Assembly: GCF_021026295.1 (NCBI RefSeq)
Contig: NZ_JAJNDA010000006.1
Location: 186,001 to 250,000 of the forward strand
Origin: Actinomycetospora soli
GTDB taxonomy: Bacteria; Actinomycetota; Actinomycetes; Mycobacteriales; Pseudonocardiaceae
Direction of reading: 5' to 3'
Length of the DNA stretch: 64,000 nucleotides
Shown: positions 24,722 to 34,429 of the stretch, piece after piece
Layout: every line of letters starts with the position of its first letter
Numbering within the stretch: position 1 is the stretch's first letter
Notes under the pieces: model-generated
The model's database searches: none
What the model saw: only the letters and a program-made list of their open reading frames with translations
Told to the model about the DNA's origin: nothing
Position numbers and translations under genes: made by a program

Positions 24722-25762
24722 GTGACTCGCTCCCTGCGGTACGTGTTCCTCGGCGCCGGCGCGGTCGGCAGCGCCCTCGGCGGCCTGCTCGCCCAGTTGG
24801 GACGGGAGGTCCTGCTCGTCGCCCGCGGTGAGCACGCCCGGGTCATGGGCGAGCGAGGCGTGACGCTGCGCTGCCCCGACCTCACCGAGACCGTCGCGGT
24901 CCCGGTCGCCACCTCGCCCGACCAGGCACGGCTCACGGTCGACGACGTCCTCGTCCTCACCGCCAAGACCCCGCAGGCCGCCGACGTGCTCGACGCGTGG
25001 GGCGACGTTTCCGTGCACGCTCATGACGGTTCCGTGGTCGGTCGTGCTCTCGACGTGCTGCCGGTGCTCGTCGCCCTCAACGGCGTCGCCGGCGAGGAGA
25101 TCGCCCTGCGCCGCGCCGAGCGCGTGTTCGCCGTGTGCGTCTGGTTCCCGACGGTGCTGCTCGAGCCCGGGGAGGTCATCGTCCGCGGCGCCACGCTGCG
25201 CGGGGTGTTCCACCTCGGTCGCTACGGCCACTCCCCCGACCCGGCCGCCGACGACGCGCTGCTCACCTCGATCGCCGCGGACTGGGACCCCGCCGGCTGC
25301 CTCGTCCGTCCCACCGGCGCGGTGATGGGGTGGAAGTACCGGAAGCTGGTCGCCAACGTCGGCAACGCCCTCGAGGCCCTGCTCGGCGACACCACCGGCG
25401 CCGAGGACATCACGACAGCGCTGCGCGACGAGGCCGAACGGGTCCTCGAGGCCGCCGCGATCCCCGTCGTCGGGAAGGAGGAGGCCCGCGTCGGCTGGTC
25501 GCCCGAGGGCCTCGAGTTCCTCCCCGTCCCCGGGGAGCCGGAGCAGCTCGGCGGGTCGAGCTGGCAGTCCCTGATGCGCGGGACCGCCAGCATCGAGACC
25601 GATTACCTGAACGGCGAGATCGCCGTGATCGCCCGTCGGATCGGGACGGCCGCGCCGGTCAACACCCGGATCGCAGCGCTGGCACGCGAGGCGGCACGGG
25701 ACGGTCGCCGTCCCGGCTCGATCACCGCCGACGAGCTGCGCCGGGAGCTCGGCCTCGCCTGA
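24722..25762 (+). CDS. 2-dehydropantoate 2-reductase (ketopantoate reductase) family
   Basis: The product has 346 residues from GTG 24722. NADPH-binding FLGAGAVGSALGGLL at residues 9-23 (GxGxxG). VMGWKYRKLVANVGNALEAL carries the Lys and Asn of the ApbA/PanE C-terminal domain. NAD(P)H-dependent reduction of ketopantoate to pantoate is the family reaction, on the path to coenzyme A; many actinobacterial paralogues act on other 2-keto acids. It is somewhat longer than E. coli PanE (303), with extra residues near the end. No pantothenate genes adjoin, so the exact substrate is open. Confidence 0.8.
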   Translation: MTRSLRYVFLGAGAVGSALGGLLAQLGREVLLVARGEHARVMGERGVTLRCPDLTETVAVPVATSPDQARLTVDDVLVLTAKTPQAADVLDAWGDVSVHAHDGSVVGRALDVLPVLVALNGVAGEEIALRRAERVFAVCVWFPTVLLEPGEVIVRGATLRGVFHLGRYGHSPDPAADDALLTSIAADWDPAGCLVRPTGAVMGWKYRKLVANVGNALEALLGDTTGAEDITTALRDEAERVLEAAAIPVVGKEEARVGWSPEGLEFLPVPGEPEQLGGSSWQSLMRGTASIETDYLNGEIAVIARRIGTAAPVNTRIAALAREAARDGRRPGSITADELRRELGLA

Positions 25763-25839
25763 CGAGTGTCGCGGGCGTGACAGACGCGTCGTCGGGAAGA
25801 TGGCAGACCCGATCACGGCGCCGCCGCAGACTCCCGCGC

Positions 25840-27021
25840 ATGCTCGTCCGCCTCGCCGTACTCCTGGGACTCGTGCTCGTCCTGACGACGTCCTGCGGCG
25901 TCATCCCGACCGGCCCGTCGAGCCGCGACTCCTGGGCCGACGTGCCCGGGCTGCCGCCGATCGTCGCGATCGACGCGGCGGGCCAGCACTCGCTCGCGCT
26001 GGCGGCGGACGGGCGGGTCTTCTCCTGGGGCGACACCGAGGGCGGGCTCGGCGGACCGGCTCCGGACACCGACTGCGACAACCGCTCCCCCGCCGGCTTC
26101 GCGCCGTGTCGGCCCACGCCCGCCGTCGTGCCCCTTCCCGGCCCCGCCGTGGCGATCTCCTCGGCGGACGACCACCAGGCCGCGCTCACCGCGGACGGCG
26201 CGGTCTACGAGTGGGGCTCGGACCACGATCCGCGACACACCGCGCCGGGCGGGTGTCGGTCCCTGGCCCAGGTCCCGCCGCCCTGTCACCTGACGCCGGT
26301 CCGCGTAACCGGGCTGCCGCCCGTCGTCGGGATCTCGGCCGGGGTGTCGCACACCGTCGCGGTCGATCGCGACGGGCGGGTGTGGCAGTGGGGCGAGGTC
26401 CCGCCCCAGCTCGCCACCGCGACCTGCTCGGGACGACCGTCGTACGGCCGGGACTACGCCTGCTCCCCGGACCCGGTCGTGGTGCGGGGGCTGCCGCCGG
26501 TGGCGACGGTGGTCGCGAACCATTCCTCGACGACCTTCGCCGTCGATCGCGACGGCGGGGTCTGGCAGTGGTCGGGGGCGACGCCCTTCGCGGGCAACCC
26601 GGCGGAGCCCACCCGGTTGGCCGTGCCGGACGCCGTGGTGGCAATGGCCAGCGGCCGCAACGGCGAGGTGATGTTCGGCCGCGACGGCTCGGTGTGGGTG
26701 CGCGGGACGTTCGAGGGCCTGCCGGCCGGCGACTGCGGGCAGGCGTGCACCCGGACCCCGGTCCAGGAGCTCCCCGCCGGCTCCGCCGTCTCGACGACGG
26801 GTCCGGCCGGGATCCGGGTCCGGACGGCCGACGGCACCGTCCTGATCCGGGACCGCGAGGGACTGACGCCCGGCGAGGACTCGTACGCACGCTGGACGGC
26901 GATCCCGGACCTGGCCGGCGCCGCCATGGTCGCCCACGGAAACCAGCACCTGCTCCTGCTCACTCCGGACGGCCGCGTACGGGCGATGGGGTACAACGCG
27001 CTGGGGCAGCTGGGGGTCTGA
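25840..27021 (+). CDS. secreted RCC1-repeat lipoprotein
   Basis: The product has 393 residues if it starts at ATG 25840. A GTG in frame near 25778 would add an Arg-rich head. The signal peptide ends LVLVLTTSCGV, a lipobox with Cys19. Then come six to seven RCC1-type blades, each with a hydrophobic strand, H/G turn and DGRVFSWGD-like end (DGRVFSWGD, DGAVYEWGS, DGRVWQWGE, DGGVWQWSG, DGSVWVRG, DGRVRAMGYNALGQLG). Paired cysteines within the blades suggest disulfides. Likely a seven-bladed propeller on the outer face of the membrane; ligand unknown. Confidence 0.8.
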   Translation: MLVRLAVLLGLVLVLTTSCGVIPTGPSSRDSWADVPGLPPIVAIDAAGQHSLALAADGRVFSWGDTEGGLGGPAPDTDCDNRSPAGFAPCRPTPAVVPLPGPAVAISSADDHQAALTADGAVYEWGSDHDPRHTAPGGCRSLAQVPPPCHLTPVRVTGLPPVVGISAGVSHTVAVDRDGRVWQWGEVPPQLATATCSGRPSYGRDYACSPDPVVVRGLPPVATVVANHSSTTFAVDRDGGVWQWSGATPFAGNPAEPTRLAVPDAVVAMASGRNGEVMFGRDGSVWVRGTFEGLPAGDCGQACTRTPVQELPAGSAVSTTGPAGIRVRTADGTVLIRDREGLTPGEDSYARWTAIPDLAGAAMVAHGNQHLLLLTPDGRVRAMGYNALGQLGV

Positions 27022-27077
27022 ACGGTTTCCCCGGAACGGACCCGGCCGGTGAGACAGCCGACGTAGCATCACCCGCC

Positions 27078-27410
27078 ATGAGCACCTCGCCCGCGGACGT
27101 CATTCGCAGGCCGATCTACGAGATGCTCGCGCGGATCGAGGGCACGCAGCGGCGGCACGACAACTGCTTCGCCGAGATCGGCATTGACCTCACCGACCTA
27201 CGTGGCCAGGTAGCCGAACTCCGCGGACAGGTGGCCGACCTGCAGAGTCAGGCGACCGACATGCGGGGCCAGGTGACCGACCTGCGGAGCACCATGACTG
27301 ACCTGCGGAGCGACGTGACCGACCTCCGAGCGGACGTCACCTCGCTCGACACCAAGGTCACCTCGCTCGACGCCAAGCTGGATCGCGTCATCGGCCTGCT
27401 CGAAAACTGA
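27078..27410 (+). CDS. heptad-repeat coiled-coil protein
   Basis: The product has 110 residues from ATG 27078. From about residue 35 to the end it is a regular heptad ladder, with units such as VAELRGQ, VADLQSQ, ATDMRGQ, VTDLRST, MTDLRSD, VTDLRAD, VTSLDTK and VTSLDAK. It should form a long parallel coiled coil. The gene at 15157 has the same design. It ends 3 bases before the stop of the convergent leftward gene. The DNA is an in-frame 21-base degenerate tandem repeat, so length may vary between strains. Confidence 0.65.
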   Translation: MSTSPADVIRRPIYEMLARIEGTQRRHDNCFAEIGIDLTDLRGQVAELRGQVADLQSQATDMRGQVTDLRSTMTDLRSDVTDLRADVTSLDTKVTSLDAKLDRVIGLLEN

Positions 27411-27413
27411 GCG

Positions 27414-29258
27414 TCACCCGCGGCTGCGGAGCTTCGCGAGCGAGCGGCGGGCGGTCTTCGCCACGGTCCTGTCCGGGTGCGTCCGTCCGACGATCTCCAG
27501 CACCTCGCGCACCCGCGGATGGTCGAGCCGCCACATGTCCTCCAGCGGTCCCTCGGCCCCACCCGCAGGCAGCATCGCGACCACCTGCTCCGGGCCCGCG
27601 TCGTCCAGGCCGCCCGCGATCAGGTCCACCATCCCGTGCAGCGCCCGCAGGGGCTCGGCGTCCACGATCGCGCTGTCGCCCCGCTCCGCGAGCCACATCG
27701 CCGCCAGTCCGTCCCAGCGTCCGCCCAGCAGCGCGCGCACCACCGCGTGCGCCGCCTCCCGCCCGAGGGCCGGCTCCAGCTCCTCGAGAGTGGAGTACGT
27801 CAACGACGACGGACGGTCCGGGTCCGCCAGAGCCTCGGCCATCCGCTCCCTGGCGTCCTCGCGCGCCCCGGCCCAGGCCGCGGACATCTCGCGCCACTGT
27901 TCGACGGGCACCCGCCCCACCAGCCCGAGGAGCTCCTCCGCCGTTCCCGACGACGGGTCGGGCCGGTCCGGCACGACGGCTCCGGTCATCTCGACCCACC
28001 CGATCAGCACCCCGACGCCGACCGCGGTCGGTTCAGCCGTGCCGCCCACCGCCGCCGGCAGTCCCCACCGCTCGGTCGACCGGTCGACGTCGTGCTGTAC
28101 GACGACCCCGCACCGCTCCAGCCGGTCGAGGATGCGGTGCACCGCACCGCGCCGGTGCTCGTGGCGCCAGTCGCCGAGGTCCGCCCCGAGCACCGCCTCG
28201 GAGAAGGCACGTCCGAAGCGCTCGATGTCCAGCGGCCCGGTCGACCGGGCGCCGAGCAACGCGACCGCGATGCTGAACGACTCCTCGTCGAGCGCGTCCT
28301 CGAGGTCCTCGCCGGCGCCGTACCAGCCGTCGAGGCCCTCGCAGAGCGCGGCGTCGGCCAGGCGGTCCACCATCGTCGGCGCGTCGAGCTTCGACCACGC
28401 CGCGACCGCCACCAGCTTCCCGCGCTGCCGACGCACCACGCGCGCCCGCAGCGCGACCCGGAGCAGCCAGTCCAGTTCGGGGAAGTCGTCGATCGACCGG
28501 GGCTTCGTGCCGCGCGGCTCGGCCACGCGGGGCGCGTCGAGCTCCTCGGCCAGGGTGAGGGCGTCGGCGACCTTGGGGTTTCCCTTCGCCGTGAGGGTGC
28601 GGCCCGGAACCGCGCAGAACTGCGCGAGCCGCGCCATCTGCGCGATGATCGGCGCGCGAGCTGCCGAGTCGGCCACCTCCTCCGGCGCCGGGCGCTGGAC
28701 CGGCGGGAGCCCGAGATCGTCCGGACCGCCGTCGCCGCGGGCGACCAGCGCGTCGAACTCGTCGGGGGCCAGAGCCTGGAGTTCTGCGATCCGCCGTTCG
28801 AGGTCGGCCTGGTCCTCCGGGGGGTCCTCCAGTGCGTCGACGGCGTGGAGCAGGCGCTTCGCTGGCCCGAACCGGCGAGGGTCGGCCATCGCCGCCTCGA
28901 CGTCGGCGGCGTGCCGGGTGCACCAGCTGCGCAGCTGCTCTGGACCGGCACCTTCGAGCAGCCCACGGGCGGCGAGGAAGGTGAAGAACTCCGCCAGCTC
29001 GGCCAGGAGATGGGGGGCCTCCCGCGCCGGCATCGACAGACTGCGAGGACACCACGCGAGCGCGAACTCGGCGAGGTCGTCGACCGTCCAGGTCGTGAGC
29101 CGGGCGTCGCCGGCGCCGATCTTCCAGTCGAGTGCCACCTCCGCCTTCGCGGCGTCGACCTCGAGGGCGAAGGTCTCCGCCCACTCCTCGAAGTCGCCGA
29201 GCAGTTCCTCGCGCCGGTCCAGCAGCAGGTCCTCGTCCTCGTCCCCGAGCGCGTCCAC
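27414..29258 (-). CDS. large helical protein linked to the second SARP-STAND gene
   Basis: The product has 614 residues from GTG 29258, the best start in frame after the SARP-STAND stop at 29327. It begins with an acidic run (ALGDEDEDLLLDRREELLG) and is alpha-helical, with repeated WTVDDLAEFALAWCP- and LADAALCEGLDGWYG-like segments. About residues 235-330 look like winged-helix or helical bundles. The C-terminal 150 residues have ARM/HEAT-like helix pairs (EQVVAMLPAGGAEGPLEDMW). No known family. The position, 68 bases after a SARP-STAND regulator, suggests a functional partner. Confidence 0.6.
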   Translation of the reverse strand: MDALGDEDEDLLLDRREELLGDFEEWAETFALEVDAAKAEVALDWKIGAGDARLTTWTVDDLAEFALAWCPRSLSMPAREAPHLLAELAEFFTFLAARGLLEGAGPEQLRSWCTRHAADVEAAMADPRRFGPAKRLLHAVDALEDPPEDQADLERRIAELQALAPDEFDALVARGDGGPDDLGLPPVQRPAPEEVADSAARAPIIAQMARLAQFCAVPGRTLTAKGNPKVADALTLAEELDAPRVAEPRGTKPRSIDDFPELDWLLRVALRARVVRRQRGKLVAVAAWSKLDAPTMVDRLADAALCEGLDGWYGAGEDLEDALDEESFSIAVALLGARSTGPLDIERFGRAFSEAVLGADLGDWRHEHRRGAVHRILDRLERCGVVVQHDVDRSTERWGLPAAVGGTAEPTAVGVGVLIGWVEMTGAVVPDRPDPSSGTAEELLGLVGRVPVEQWREMSAAWAGAREDARERMAEALADPDRPSSLTYSTLEELEPALGREAAHAVVRALLGGRWDGLAAMWLAERGDSAIVDAEPLRALHGMVDLIAGGLDDAGPEQVVAMLPAGGAEGPLEDMWRLDHPRVREVLEIVGRTHPDRTVAKTARRSLAKLRSRG

Positions 29259-29326
29259 CGGCCCGAGGATGCCAGCCCGTCCCGGCGGGCCGTGGCACGG
29301 TCCGTCGACCTCGATGTCAGAGCCGA

Positions 29327-32300
29327 TCAGTCGTCCATCACCTCCAGCAGCCCGGCATTGTCGTCGATGTCGACGTCGTCCCGGACCCGGCCGCCGTGAG
29401 CGTGCCGCATCCGCGGCAGGCCGAACGGCAGGGGTGCCGCAGGGTCGTCGAGGGCCGCGAGCGCCTGCCGGGCCGCCGCCGACCACGGCGGCCACCCGGC
29501 ACGGTCGGCGAACGCCACCGCCGCCTCCAGGTCGGCGCGCGCAGCGGCGGAGTCACAGCACGTCCACGCCGCCAGCCCCGTCCACAGGCACACCGGCCCG
29601 ATCACGGCACCGCCATAGCCGACGAGCACCGCAGCGTCCGGGTCCGACGGCATCACCGCGCGGATCCCTGCCGCCGTCTCGACGTCGCCGAGACCGCACG
29701 CCGCGCCGGCCGCCAGCGCGTGCGCCGCTCGCATGAACCACATCGCAGGGTTCGCCGCCCGTCGCCGGTACTCCGCGAGGTGCTCCCGCGCGGTGTCGGC
29801 GTTGCCGCTGCGGACCTCGGCGAACGCCGCGGCCGCCGCCCACGCCGCGGTGTTCGGGGCCTGCGCCGACGCCTGCGCGGCCAGCGGGCCGAGCGGGAAC
29901 GACGAGTTCGTCAGCAGGTGCCGCATCAGCAGGTGGGCACCGGCCGCGATGGGCGCCGCCGAGAGTCCCAGCTCGTGGCCCCGAGCAGCGGCGCGCTGCG
30001 CGGCGTCGTCGGCGGCCGGGTCGCCCTCGGCGAGCAGCATCGCCGCCTCGACGACGATCGCCGCCCACATCGCGCGCGGCCGGAACCAGCGCTCGGCGAG
30101 GGCCTGCAGCTCGGAGCGCAGCTTGTGGGCGCGCTCGGTGTTGCCGGTCGCCAGCTCGGCCGACATCAGCAGTTCGGTGGCGTCGAGGTGCAGGGCCGGG
30201 ACGTCGGTCTCCATGGCCAGGCGGTGCGCGTCGGTCGCGACGGCGAGCCGGTCGAGGGCCGGGTGCGCGACGTCGACGAGGAACCGCGCCTGCAGGGCCC
30301 GCACCCGCGCGCGGGCCAGCGGGTCCTCGGCCGCGACCACGTCGGCCAGACCGAGAGCCTCCTCGATCAGCGGCTCCTCCGGGTTCCCGCCCGTGGCGCC
30401 CTCCTCGCGGATGAGGCCGGTCAGCAGCTCGAGCCGGAGACGCGGCGGCAGCGCCCGGTCGGCGAGACGCCGCAGCCGCGCGAGCCGGCGGACGTCGCCG
30501 TCGATCGCGACGCCGAGCGGCTCGTCCCCGATCGCGGCCAGCACCGCGAGCTCTGCAGAGTCCCCGTCGTCCTCGGCCAGCGCCGCGTCGAGAGCGTCGT
30601 CGAGGGCATCGTCAGGAGCCTCTTCGGCCGACCCGAGCACCGACAGACAGAGCGCTCGGTGGACGAGTAACGACGCCCGGACCGGCCCCACGGCCGCGGC
30701 GCGGGCGGCGTCGAGGAGTGCGAGCGCCTCCGGGAGCGCCCGGGACCGGTACGCCTCCACCCCCGCCGCAACCCGCGCGGCCGCCACGTCCGCCGGGTCG
30801 AGCAGGCTCGCGGCCCCGAGGGTGTGGCGGAGGACGACGAAGACGTCCGCCTCCGCCGCCAGCCCCGTCAGCCTAGCGGCGTGCAGGTGGGCGCGCCGGA
30901 CTGCGGGGACGCCGGCGCGGAGGCCGTCGACGTCGAGGTCGTGTCGGAGGACGTAGCGGTCGTCGTGGTCGGCCAGCAGCCCGGCCCGACGCGCAGGTTC
31001 GAGGGCGTCGGCGACGGCAAGCGGGCTCTGCTCGAGCACGGCCGCGAGTGCGGTCAGGTCGACGGGGTGCAGCACCGCGAGCGCCTCGAGCGCCCGCCGC
31101 GTGCCACCGGGCAGCCGGTCGACCTGGTGGGCGAGCACGGCACGGATCCGGGTCGGCACCGCCGCGACCGCCCGGGCCGCCGCGGCGCGGGAGTCGGCCC
31201 GCGCGACCTCGTCGAGCAGGGCCGTGAGGTGCAGCGCGTGCCCGCCGCAGCGTCGGGCGAGGGCCGTGACGAGATCGTCGTCGGGATCGAGGTGGGCGAG
31301 CCGCTCCCGGACGAGCGACCGCACGGCGGGCTCCGGCAGGGGGCCGAGCTCCGTCGGGACGTGGCCGTCGGTCGCGAGGTCGGCGAGGGCGGCGCTCCAT
31401 TGTGGGCGGTCGACGACGTCGGGGCTGCGCGCCGCGACGACGAGCACCGTCCCGCGCGGGAGCTCGCGGCGGGTGAGGGTGCGCAGGACGTCGAGCGAGG
31501 CCGAGTCGGCGCGGTGGGCGTCGTCGAGCGCGACGAGCAGCCGGTCGGCGCCGGTGCGGACGAGGTGCTCGTGCAGGCGGACGGCGAGCTCGGCCGGGCG
31601 CAGCGGGACACCGGGCACGGCCAGGTCGGCCGCGACCTCGTTCCACGGCGCGACCGGCGCGTCGCCCTCGCCCCACGCGGAGGCGGCCGTGCGCGCGCCG
31701 CCGGCCCGCGCGTCGCGCAGGAGCGCCCGGAGCAGGGTGGACTTCCCGCTCCCGGCGGGGCCGGTCACGACGACGAGGCCGCCGGCACCGTCGAGCCGGG
31801 CCAGGACGTCGCGCAGGAGGTCCCCGCGGCCGGGCAGGGTGCCGGCGGTGGCGACGGGTCGGCGGGCGAGCTCGTCGTGGAGGGCTCGGAGCTCGGGCGG
31901 CGGCTCGTCCTCGCGTTCCCGCAGGAGCGCCCGCGCCGCGTCGAGGGCCTCCCCCGGTCGTCCCGCGGCGACGAGAGCCTCGAGGTACGGGACGGCGAGC
32001 TCGTCGTCGGGATGGCCCAGGACCTCGACGGCCTCGTCGGCCCGGCCGGCCTCGCGCAGGAGGGCGGCGTGGCGCAGCCGCACCGCGCGGTGGCGGTCCT
32101 CGGCGTGGGCTCGGACGGTGTCGAGGCGGCGGCCGGACAGGTCGGGGAAGGGACGCCCCGTCCACGCGTGTTCCGCGGCCTCGTACGCGGCGAGGTCGGT
32201 CCCGGCGAGGGCAGCGGCCGCGAGCCGGTGGAAGCGCAGGAGGTCGACGGCGTCGGGGTCGACCCGCAGCGTGTAGCGCTTGACGGCTGCGGTGATCGTC

Positions 32301-32551
32301 GGTCCGTCGTCCCCGAGCCACAGCTTGCGCACGCGCGTGAGGGCGATCCGCAGCTGGTTGAAGTCCTCCGGATCCTGCCGGGCCGAGGACTCCCAGAACT
32401 CGTCCCGCAGCGTCTCGCGGGGCACCGCCTCTCCCGCGTGCGCGGCGAGGAGGGCGAGCACGCCACGCTCGGTCGGGGCGTCGCGTTCGACCGGCGTGCC
32501 GTCGCGCTCCACGGCGACGGTGCCGAGCAGACGGATCCGCACCGTCGCCAT
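29327..32551 (-). CDS. second SARP-STAND-TPR regulator (paralogue of the one at 16403)
   Basis: The product has 1074 residues from ATG 32551. Same order as the protein at 16403: winged helix (IRLLGTVAVERDG, RIALTRVRKLW), BTAD domain to about residue 235, STAND ATPase with Walker A GPAGSGKST and Walker B LLVALDDAHRAD, then TPR-like helices. Shared phrases (LDDAHRADSASL, GHxLHLxALLD) show the two are paralogues. Its neighbour is a 614-residue helical protein rather than a CHAT protease. A 14-base palindrome lies 77 bases upstream of the start. Confidence 0.88.
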   Translation of the reverse strand: MATVRIRLLGTVAVERDGTPVERDAPTERGVLALLAAHAGEAVPRETLRDEFWESSARQDPEDFNQLRIALTRVRKLWLGDDGPTITAAVKRYTLRVDPDAVDLLRFHRLAAAALAGTDLAAYEAAEHAWTGRPFPDLSGRRLDTVRAHAEDRHRAVRLRHAALLREAGRADEAVEVLGHPDDELAVPYLEALVAAGRPGEALDAARALLREREDEPPPELRALHDELARRPVATAGTLPGRGDLLRDVLARLDGAGGLVVVTGPAGSGKSTLLRALLRDARAGGARTAASAWGEGDAPVAPWNEVAADLAVPGVPLRPAELAVRLHEHLVRTGADRLLVALDDAHRADSASLDVLRTLTRRELPRGTVLVVAARSPDVVDRPQWSAALADLATDGHVPTELGPLPEPAVRSLVRERLAHLDPDDDLVTALARRCGGHALHLTALLDEVARADSRAAAARAVAAVPTRIRAVLAHQVDRLPGGTRRALEALAVLHPVDLTALAAVLEQSPLAVADALEPARRAGLLADHDDRYVLRHDLDVDGLRAGVPAVRRAHLHAARLTGLAAEADVFVVLRHTLGAASLLDPADVAAARVAAGVEAYRSRALPEALALLDAARAAAVGPVRASLLVHRALCLSVLGSAEEAPDDALDDALDAALAEDDGDSAELAVLAAIGDEPLGVAIDGDVRRLARLRRLADRALPPRLRLELLTGLIREEGATGGNPEEPLIEEALGLADVVAAEDPLARARVRALQARFLVDVAHPALDRLAVATDAHRLAMETDVPALHLDATELLMSAELATGNTERAHKLRSELQALAERWFRPRAMWAAIVVEAAMLLAEGDPAADDAAQRAAARGHELGLSAAPIAAGAHLLMRHLLTNSSFPLGPLAAQASAQAPNTAAWAAAAAFAEVRSGNADTAREHLAEYRRRAANPAMWFMRAAHALAAGAACGLGDVETAAGIRAVMPSDPDAAVLVGYGGAVIGPVCLWTGLAAWTCCDSAAARADLEAAVAFADRAGWPPWSAAARQALAALDDPAAPLPFGLPRMRHAHGGRVRDDVDIDDNAGLLEVMDD

Positions 32552-32627
32552 CGCGCCCCCCAGACCCGATCACCCGGCGCGGATCGTAACTCTCCGGACG
32601 ACCCGAACGGGTGAGCATTCCTCGGGC

Positions 32628-32641
32628 GTCCTACGTAGGAC
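32628..32641. promoter_or_regulatory. 14-bp palindrome between divergent genes
   Basis: GTCCTAC-GTAGGAC, a perfect 14-base palindrome in the 180-base gap between the SARP-STAND gene (start 32551, leftward) and the MmpS-like gene (start 32732, rightward). It contains a TAC-GTA core rare in this GC-rich DNA. A candidate operator for either promoter. Confidence 0.4.
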
Positions 32642-32731
32642 TCGCCGCCGATCGACCGACGGTGTGGCTAACGAAGATCACCGATGAGAGCGACGTAGAG
32701 GAGGAATCGGACACGACGTCGAAGGAGCTCC

Positions 32732-33250
32732 ATGACCGAGGCCCCGCAGCATCCCGAGGACCGTCCGTCGACCACGACCACGACACCTACCGCGGGGAAC
32801 GCCCGCCGCTGGCCGTGGATCGTCGGCATCGTGGCGGCCTTCCTCGTCGGTTTGGCGGTGCCCACCGGGGGCTTCACCACCTCCGCGAGCGTCGGTCCCG
32901 CGCCGCTGATCGGTGGCATCAAGACGCCGGCAAATACGGCTCCATTCACGCTGCAGGCGGCGAGCACATTGGGTCGAGAGCTGAACGTGCAGTACGACAA
33001 CGGCCGCGGTGGGCAGGACAGCGCGCCCCGCGGCACGACCTCGAGCTTCACCGTCACGATCCCGACCGCGACGGAATACGGGTCGGGCTACCTGATCGTC
33101 AGCTCGAGCCCCTCCTACGACGAGTTCGTCGGAGACGCCGATCCGAAGTCGGACACGGTGACCTGCCGCATCACCGACGCATCGGGCACCGTCGTCGCCG
33201 AGGAGACGGGCTCCGGGCAGAGCGCCAACGCCCACTGCCTCGGCTACTGA
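32732..33250 (+). CDS. MmpS-like membrane-anchored protein
   Basis: The product has 172 residues from ATG 32732 with GAAGGAG upstream. The short Thr/Pro-rich cytoplasmic tail is followed by TM (about 28-46) and an external domain. The end, VTCRITDASGTVVAEETGSGQSANAHC when read in parts (VTCRITDASG; TVVAEETGSG), matches the conserved C-terminal strands of MmpS proteins (CRI-x-VDG-x-VVAEE-x-ASG). MmpS proteins are accessories of MmpL lipid exporters in mycobacteria; no mmpL is adjacent here, and related beta-sandwich proteins exist outside that role. Confidence 0.65.
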   Translation: MTEAPQHPEDRPSTTTTTPTAGNARRWPWIVGIVAAFLVGLAVPTGGFTTSASVGPAPLIGGIKTPANTAPFTLQAASTLGRELNVQYDNGRGGQDSAPRGTTSSFTVTIPTATEYGSGYLIVSSSPSYDEFVGDADPKSDTVTCRITDASGTVVAEETGSGQSANAHCLGY

Positions 33251-33450
33251 CCCGGACGCGCGCTGGTTTACGAGAACGCTTGCAGGGTCGGCGAGCGGAT
33301 GGTCGCCACGATGCGGAGGGCCGACCGTCGAAGACCCCATGCGGGGAATGCGGGAGGTCACTGGCCCGAGGTACGTCCGTTCGAGGGGTCGTCGTCACCG
33401 AGGCACGGGCCGTCTCGTTCGCTCGACAGGGGGACGACGAGGGGGACCCA

Positions 33451-34326
33451 ATGACACGGCATGCGACCACGGAGCCGCAGCAGGACGTGAGTTTGTCGGC
33501 ATCGCTGGCGCTGCTCGGCGGTTTGCTGGCGGTGATCCTCAGTTTCTTCGCTCCGTCGTTCGCGATCGTGGTCGCCCTGATCGTGATCGTCGTAGGTGTC
33601 ATCGCGCTCATCCGGGCTCGTCGAGGTCGCCCTGGCAGAGGCCCGGCCATCGCCGGGATCATTCTCGCCGTCATCGCGCTCCTGATCGGCGCCGCGACGA
33701 GCCCGGACGCCGAAGCGGGCTTCCAGGAGGCGGTGTCCGCTCCCGATCCGAACGCGCTGCCCGCGACGGTCGTGATCGCGGACGTCCGCTCGCCGGAGCA
33801 CCTCGTCACCACCGAGGGGCGGCAGCTCCACGTGACGATGATGCGGGGACGCGCGGCCACCGACCCCTGTCGGGCCGGGTCCGATCTCGCAACCGCCCGG
33901 CAGCTGGTGATCGGGCAGACCGTCTCGGTGGCGCTGCCCGACGCAACACGCACCGACGCCGCCGCCGCGGTGCCACCGGGCTTCCAGCCCGTCGTCATGA
34001 CCCTCGCGAACGGGTTCGACTACGCGCAGATGTGGCAGAGCCGGGCGGCGAACGCCTGGTCGTCCGCCTGCGCGCCGCCACCCGCTCCCGCCGTCGGCCG
34101 AGCACTCGTAGATCCGGTACCGTCCCGGCCACGGGGCGATCGTGACTCGTCCGGCTCCGACTCCTCCGACGACGACCGCGTGGCCACCCGAGCGCCCGCG
34201 TCCCGAGAGGCAGCGGTTCCCCGTACGCGGGAGCCGAGCGCCACGAGGCCACGGACGGGGCAGTCCGGCCACCTCTGCCGGCCCGGCGAGCGGGACGGCG
34301 ACAAGGATGGCTACTGCGGCGAGTAG
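33451..34326 (+). CDS. membrane protein with excalibur-like calcium-binding end
   Basis: The product has 291 residues from ATG 33451, with GAGGGGG 6 bases upstream. Two TM helices (about 15-55 and 65-85) are followed by an external domain (about 90-205) with Cys pairs, then a Ser/Asp/Arg-rich linker and a terminal CRPGERDGDKDGYCGE. That ending resembles the excalibur motif (DxDxDGxxCE), a short calcium-binding cell-surface module. The 200 bases before it hold no convincing gene. Confidence 0.65.
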   Translation: MTRHATTEPQQDVSLSASLALLGGLLAVILSFFAPSFAIVVALIVIVVGVIALIRARRGRPGRGPAIAGIILAVIALLIGAATSPDAEAGFQEAVSAPDPNALPATVVIADVRSPEHLVTTEGRQLHVTMMRGRAATDPCRAGSDLATARQLVIGQTVSVALPDATRTDAAAAVPPGFQPVVMTLANGFDYAQMWQSRAANAWSSACAPPPAPAVGRALVDPVPSRPRGDRDSSGSDSSDDDRVATRAPASREAAVPRTREPSATRPRTGQSGHLCRPGERDGDKDGYCGE

Positions 34327-34429
34327 GGCCGCGGGTACGAACCACTGCCCTCGCGCTGACCCGCCACAGAGGCACCACGCAGCTTCGGCCGCCCGGCGAT
34401 CTGCATGACCGACCACCCACGCGGGCCCC

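Noticed and set aside
32611..32731. Upstream extension of the frame before the MmpS-like gene
   Set aside because: It is in another frame and Arg/Gly-rich. ATG 32732 has a GAAGGAG site and leads into a TM protein.
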